Below, one piece after another: positions 50,142 through 51,462 of a DNA stretch of 51,462 nucleotides. This stretch comes from an uncultured Clostridium sp. GTDB lineage: Bacteria > Bacillota > Clostridia > Lachnospirales > Lachnospiraceae. The translations under genes and the position numbers were made by a program. The stretch's first letter is position 1; every line of letters begins with the position of its first letter. Under the pieces are notes generated by a model, which ran no database searches, had not been told where the DNA came from, and saw only the letters and a program-made list of their open reading frames with translations. The DNA lies in the NCBI GenBank assembly GCA_938036545.1, contig CALHQJ010000087.1, positions 1 through 51,462 on the forward strand. Reading direction: 5' to 3'.

Positions 50142-51308
50142 TTGACAATGGATAATCTTGATTTTTATCTCTTCCAAGAAATAATAAATTGTGGTATGCT
50201 TTCCTCATCAGAGTTTCCAGAACAGCTGTTTATGATAAAGAAAAAGAAAGTCGATTCAGTACACACTGGAAAAATTTATGAAAGGAAAGATGGTCGTTTC
50301 ATTACCAGAGTAAGCGAAAACGGCGAAGAAAAGCAAGTAAGCGGAAAAAGCGAAGCTGATTTGTATACTAAACTCTATGATTTTTATTTTGGAGAAAGTA
50401 ATTCAACCTTAGAGACCTTATACCCTCAATGGTTAAAGTGGCGTGAGGAACAAACCAGTGTATCCCCTAAAACAATCAAAGAAAATAGCTATCTTTGGAA
50501 TGCATACTTAAAAGATACACCCATATCCAAGGTTCCAATACGATTACTAAAGCCAAAGGATTTTATCAAATTCTTTCGTGAGGTTACCAAGGGCGGAGAA
50601 GTTACAAGGAAACGCTTTAATGACATGAAAAGTGTCTTAAATGGAATTATCTATTATGCTATTGAATTAGAAATCATTGAGCATAATTATCTGCGTGATA
50701 TTAACTATAAACAGTTCCGTTATAAAGCAGAGAATAATAATATACTTCCATTTACAGAAGAAGAACGCTTGAAGATCATAGCACATCTTCCGAACGATGA
50801 TCTGTATTCCCTAGCCTTGAAATTTGACTTTCATATGATTTTACGCATTGGGGAACTAAAAGGGTTAAAATGGTCTGACATAAAAGGCGATTATATCTAT
50901 ATCCAGCGTTTTATCAATGATGATAATGAAATTGTAGAGGATATTAAAGGACATCAGGAAGAAGGGCGACGGTTTATTCCTCTGACAGCTACCGCCAAAC
51001 AACTTTTGGAACGAATCAGAGAAATAAACCCAAACAGCGAATTCCTATTTGTGCATGATGGCGTACCATTAGCCACTGTGACTTTTAATCGACGGTTGAA
51101 AAAATGCTGTAAGGAATTGGGAATCGAATACCGTTCATCACACAAAGTCCGCTTCTCAACTGCCTCCATTATGTATAAAAATGGTGTCGGTGCGCCAGAG
51201 CTTCAAAAAATGTTAGGACATACTACTCTGGCCATGACAACGCACTACCTTCGTTCAGTAACACCGGAAGAAGAAACTTTATTAAAAATGAATAGCGTTT
51301 TAGGTTGA
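50142..51308 (+). CDS. Tyrosine recombinase (integrase)
   Basis: 388 residues. N-terminal arm-binding domain (about 40-85), core-binding SAM-like domain (about 90-185) and catalytic domain with Arg235 in LRIGELKGLKW, H334-x2-R337 in HKVRF, His360 in MLGHTTLAMT and the nucleophile Tyr369 in THYLRS. All catalytic residues are intact. The start is TTG (50142) or ATG (50148) after AAGGATA. It lies about 100 bp from attR at tRNA-Cys, the usual arrangement for elements that use tRNA 3' ends. No separate excisionase gene is seen. Confidence 0.93.
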   Translation: MTMDNLDFYLFQEIINCGMLSSSEFPEQLFMIKKKKVDSVHTGKIYERKDGRFITRVSENGEEKQVSGKSEADLYTKLYDFYFGESNSTLETLYPQWLKWREEQTSVSPKTIKENSYLWNAYLKDTPISKVPIRLLKPKDFIKFFREVTKGGEVTRKRFNDMKSVLNGIIYYAIELEIIEHNYLRDINYKQFRYKAENNNILPFTEEERLKIIAHLPNDDLYSLALKFDFHMILRIGELKGLKWSDIKGDYIYIQRFINDDNEIVEDIKGHQEEGRRFIPLTATAKQLLERIREINPNSEFLFVHDGVPLATVTFNRRLKKCCKELGIEYRSSHKVRFSTASIMYKNGVGAPELQKMLGHTTLAMTTHYLRSVTPEEETLLKMNSVLG

Positions 51309-51327
51309 TCTAGCCAACAAAAATACC

Positions 51328-51346
51328 TTGCACCAATTTGCACCAA
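51328..51346. repeat. Right integrase arm-type sites
   Basis: TTGCACCAA twice, starts 10 bp apart, between the integrase stop and attR; matches the pair at the left end in the same orientation. Confidence 0.6.
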
Positions 51347-51361
51347 GAATTTTAGAAAAGC

Positions 51362-51404
51362 AAAAACCCCAGAAGCCTTGTAAAATCAAGGTTTCTGAGG
51401 TTTT
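51362..51404. terminator. Terminator after the integrase
   Basis: Long imperfect stem AAAACC..AGAAGCCTTG / CAAGGTTTCTGAGGTTTT, which would stop both integrase and tRNA-Cys transcripts. Confidence 0.75.
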
Positions 51405-51409
51405 AAGTT

Positions 51410-51433
51410 AGAGGCGACAACCAGATTTGAACT
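51410..51433. repeat. Right attachment site (attR) inside tRNA-Cys
   Basis: 24-bp copy identical to 45366-45389, covering the discriminator, acceptor 3' strand and most of the T-arm of tRNA-Cys. Confidence 0.88.
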
Positions 51434-51462
51434 GGTGATCAGGGTGTTGCAGACCCACGCCT
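51412..51462 (-). tRNA. tRNA-Cys (GCA), 3' part
   Basis: Minus strand: GGGTCTGCAACACCC anticodon arm with GCA, T-arm CCAGTTCAAATCTGG, acceptor TGTCGCC and discriminator U. The 5' third is beyond the window edge. CCA is not encoded. It is the integration target of the element to its left. Confidence 0.9.

Larger units (their letters stand above)
45366..51433. mobile_element. Integrated mobilizable element at tRNA-Cys
   Basis: About 6.07 kb bounded by an identical 24-bp direct repeat (45366-45389 and 51410-51433) that contains the 3' end of tRNA-Cys. Contents in order: left arm sites, secreted cell-wall-binding protein (minus), XRE repressor, leader with attenuator, DUF961-like protein, membrane protein, FtsK-like ATPase, hairpin, HUH Rep/relaxase, tyrosine integrase, right arm sites. 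The order from leader to relaxase matches the core of Tn916/ICEBs1-type elements. No mating-pair genes are seen, so it would need a helper to transfer. The DNA is more AT-rich than the chromosome before it. Confidence 0.85.

Noticed and set aside
45366..51433. Filamentous-phage (inovirus-like) prophage
   Set aside because: The two-Tyr HUH Rep would fit, but the ATPase looks FtsK/TcpA-like and not Zot-like, no coat-protein-sized hydrophobic genes are visible, and the gene order matches Tn916/ICEBs1 transfer cores.
1..51462. CRISPR array
   Set aside because: No regularly spaced repeat with unique spacers was seen; the direct repeats found are pairs with regulatory or att explanations.

Overview
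The window reads as chromosome of an anaerobic, spore-forming Bacillota, most likely Lachnospiraceae (Clostridium cluster XIVa). The evidence is the endospore genes spoIIE, yabP, yabQ and cwlD; oxygen-sensitive pyruvate formate-lyase with a two-cluster ferredoxin; remains of a lacto-/galacto-N-biose phosphorylase pathway; secreted proteins with Trp/Tyr-rich cell-wall-binding repeats; and promoters of the TTGACA-17-TATAAT type. No 16S or taxonomic marker is present, so the family assignment is inference.

Layout. 1-32 is the 5' end of a tRNA-Tyr gene. 94-9337 (minus) holds a GH13 glucosidase and then the conserved Bacillota block read as hup, rqcP, yabP, yabQ, divIC, spoIIE, tilS, hpt, ftsH. 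The spoIIE product lacks its usual membrane half, and its promoter has a 21-bp spacer and candidate Spo0A boxes. 9614-10715 is the rpsF-ssb-rpsR operon. 10935-17317 carries housekeeping and poorly characterised genes: phosphoesterase, DUF951, aldo/keto reductase, sirtuin, a CofE-like ligase and two acyltransferase-like proteins. 17365-21984 is an N-acetylhexosamine 1-kinase / nucleotidyltransferase / AraC locus in which the GH112 phosphorylase gene is wrecked and a neighbouring AraC gene is beheaded. 21981-29338 (minus) has a zinc-ribbon membrane protein, methionine sulfoxide reductase, CwlD, a lipoprotein phosphoesterase, an SH3/GH18 enzyme and a Ser/Thr kinase followed by a P-loop-like gene with no standard start codon.

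29588-34583 contains mecA and the fermentation locus. Pyruvate formate-lyase is encoded in pieces: a 684-residue core with the Cys-Cys site but no glycyl-radical domain, a 72-residue protein resembling the start of a radical domain but lacking the radical glycine, and an 81-residue protein carrying the RVSGYAV glycine loop. The activating enzyme and a ferredoxin follow. I consider this the most interesting system in the window. 34673-44111 holds a glutamine-amidotransferase hydrolase, a MerR-type protein, secreted proteins, murG lying between an ECF sigma gene and its probable DUF4367 partner, HIT and rhomboid genes, and a DUF4358-MBOAT-DHHW acyl-transfer operon.

45366-51433 is a small (about 6.1 kb) integrated element at the 3' end of a tRNA-Cys gene, bounded by a 24-bp direct repeat. 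It carries a secreted cell-wall-binding protein and a divergent XRE repressor with paired palindromic operators, an attenuator-like leader, a DUF961-like gene, a two-gene FtsK/TcpA-type coupling protein, an HUH replication/relaxase protein behind a hairpin, and a tyrosine integrase with candidate arm sites at both ends. Immediately outside it, 44167-45389 is the decayed remnant of an older, related element (broken secreted gene, broken XRE, integrase fragment), so the tRNA site has probably been used at least twice.
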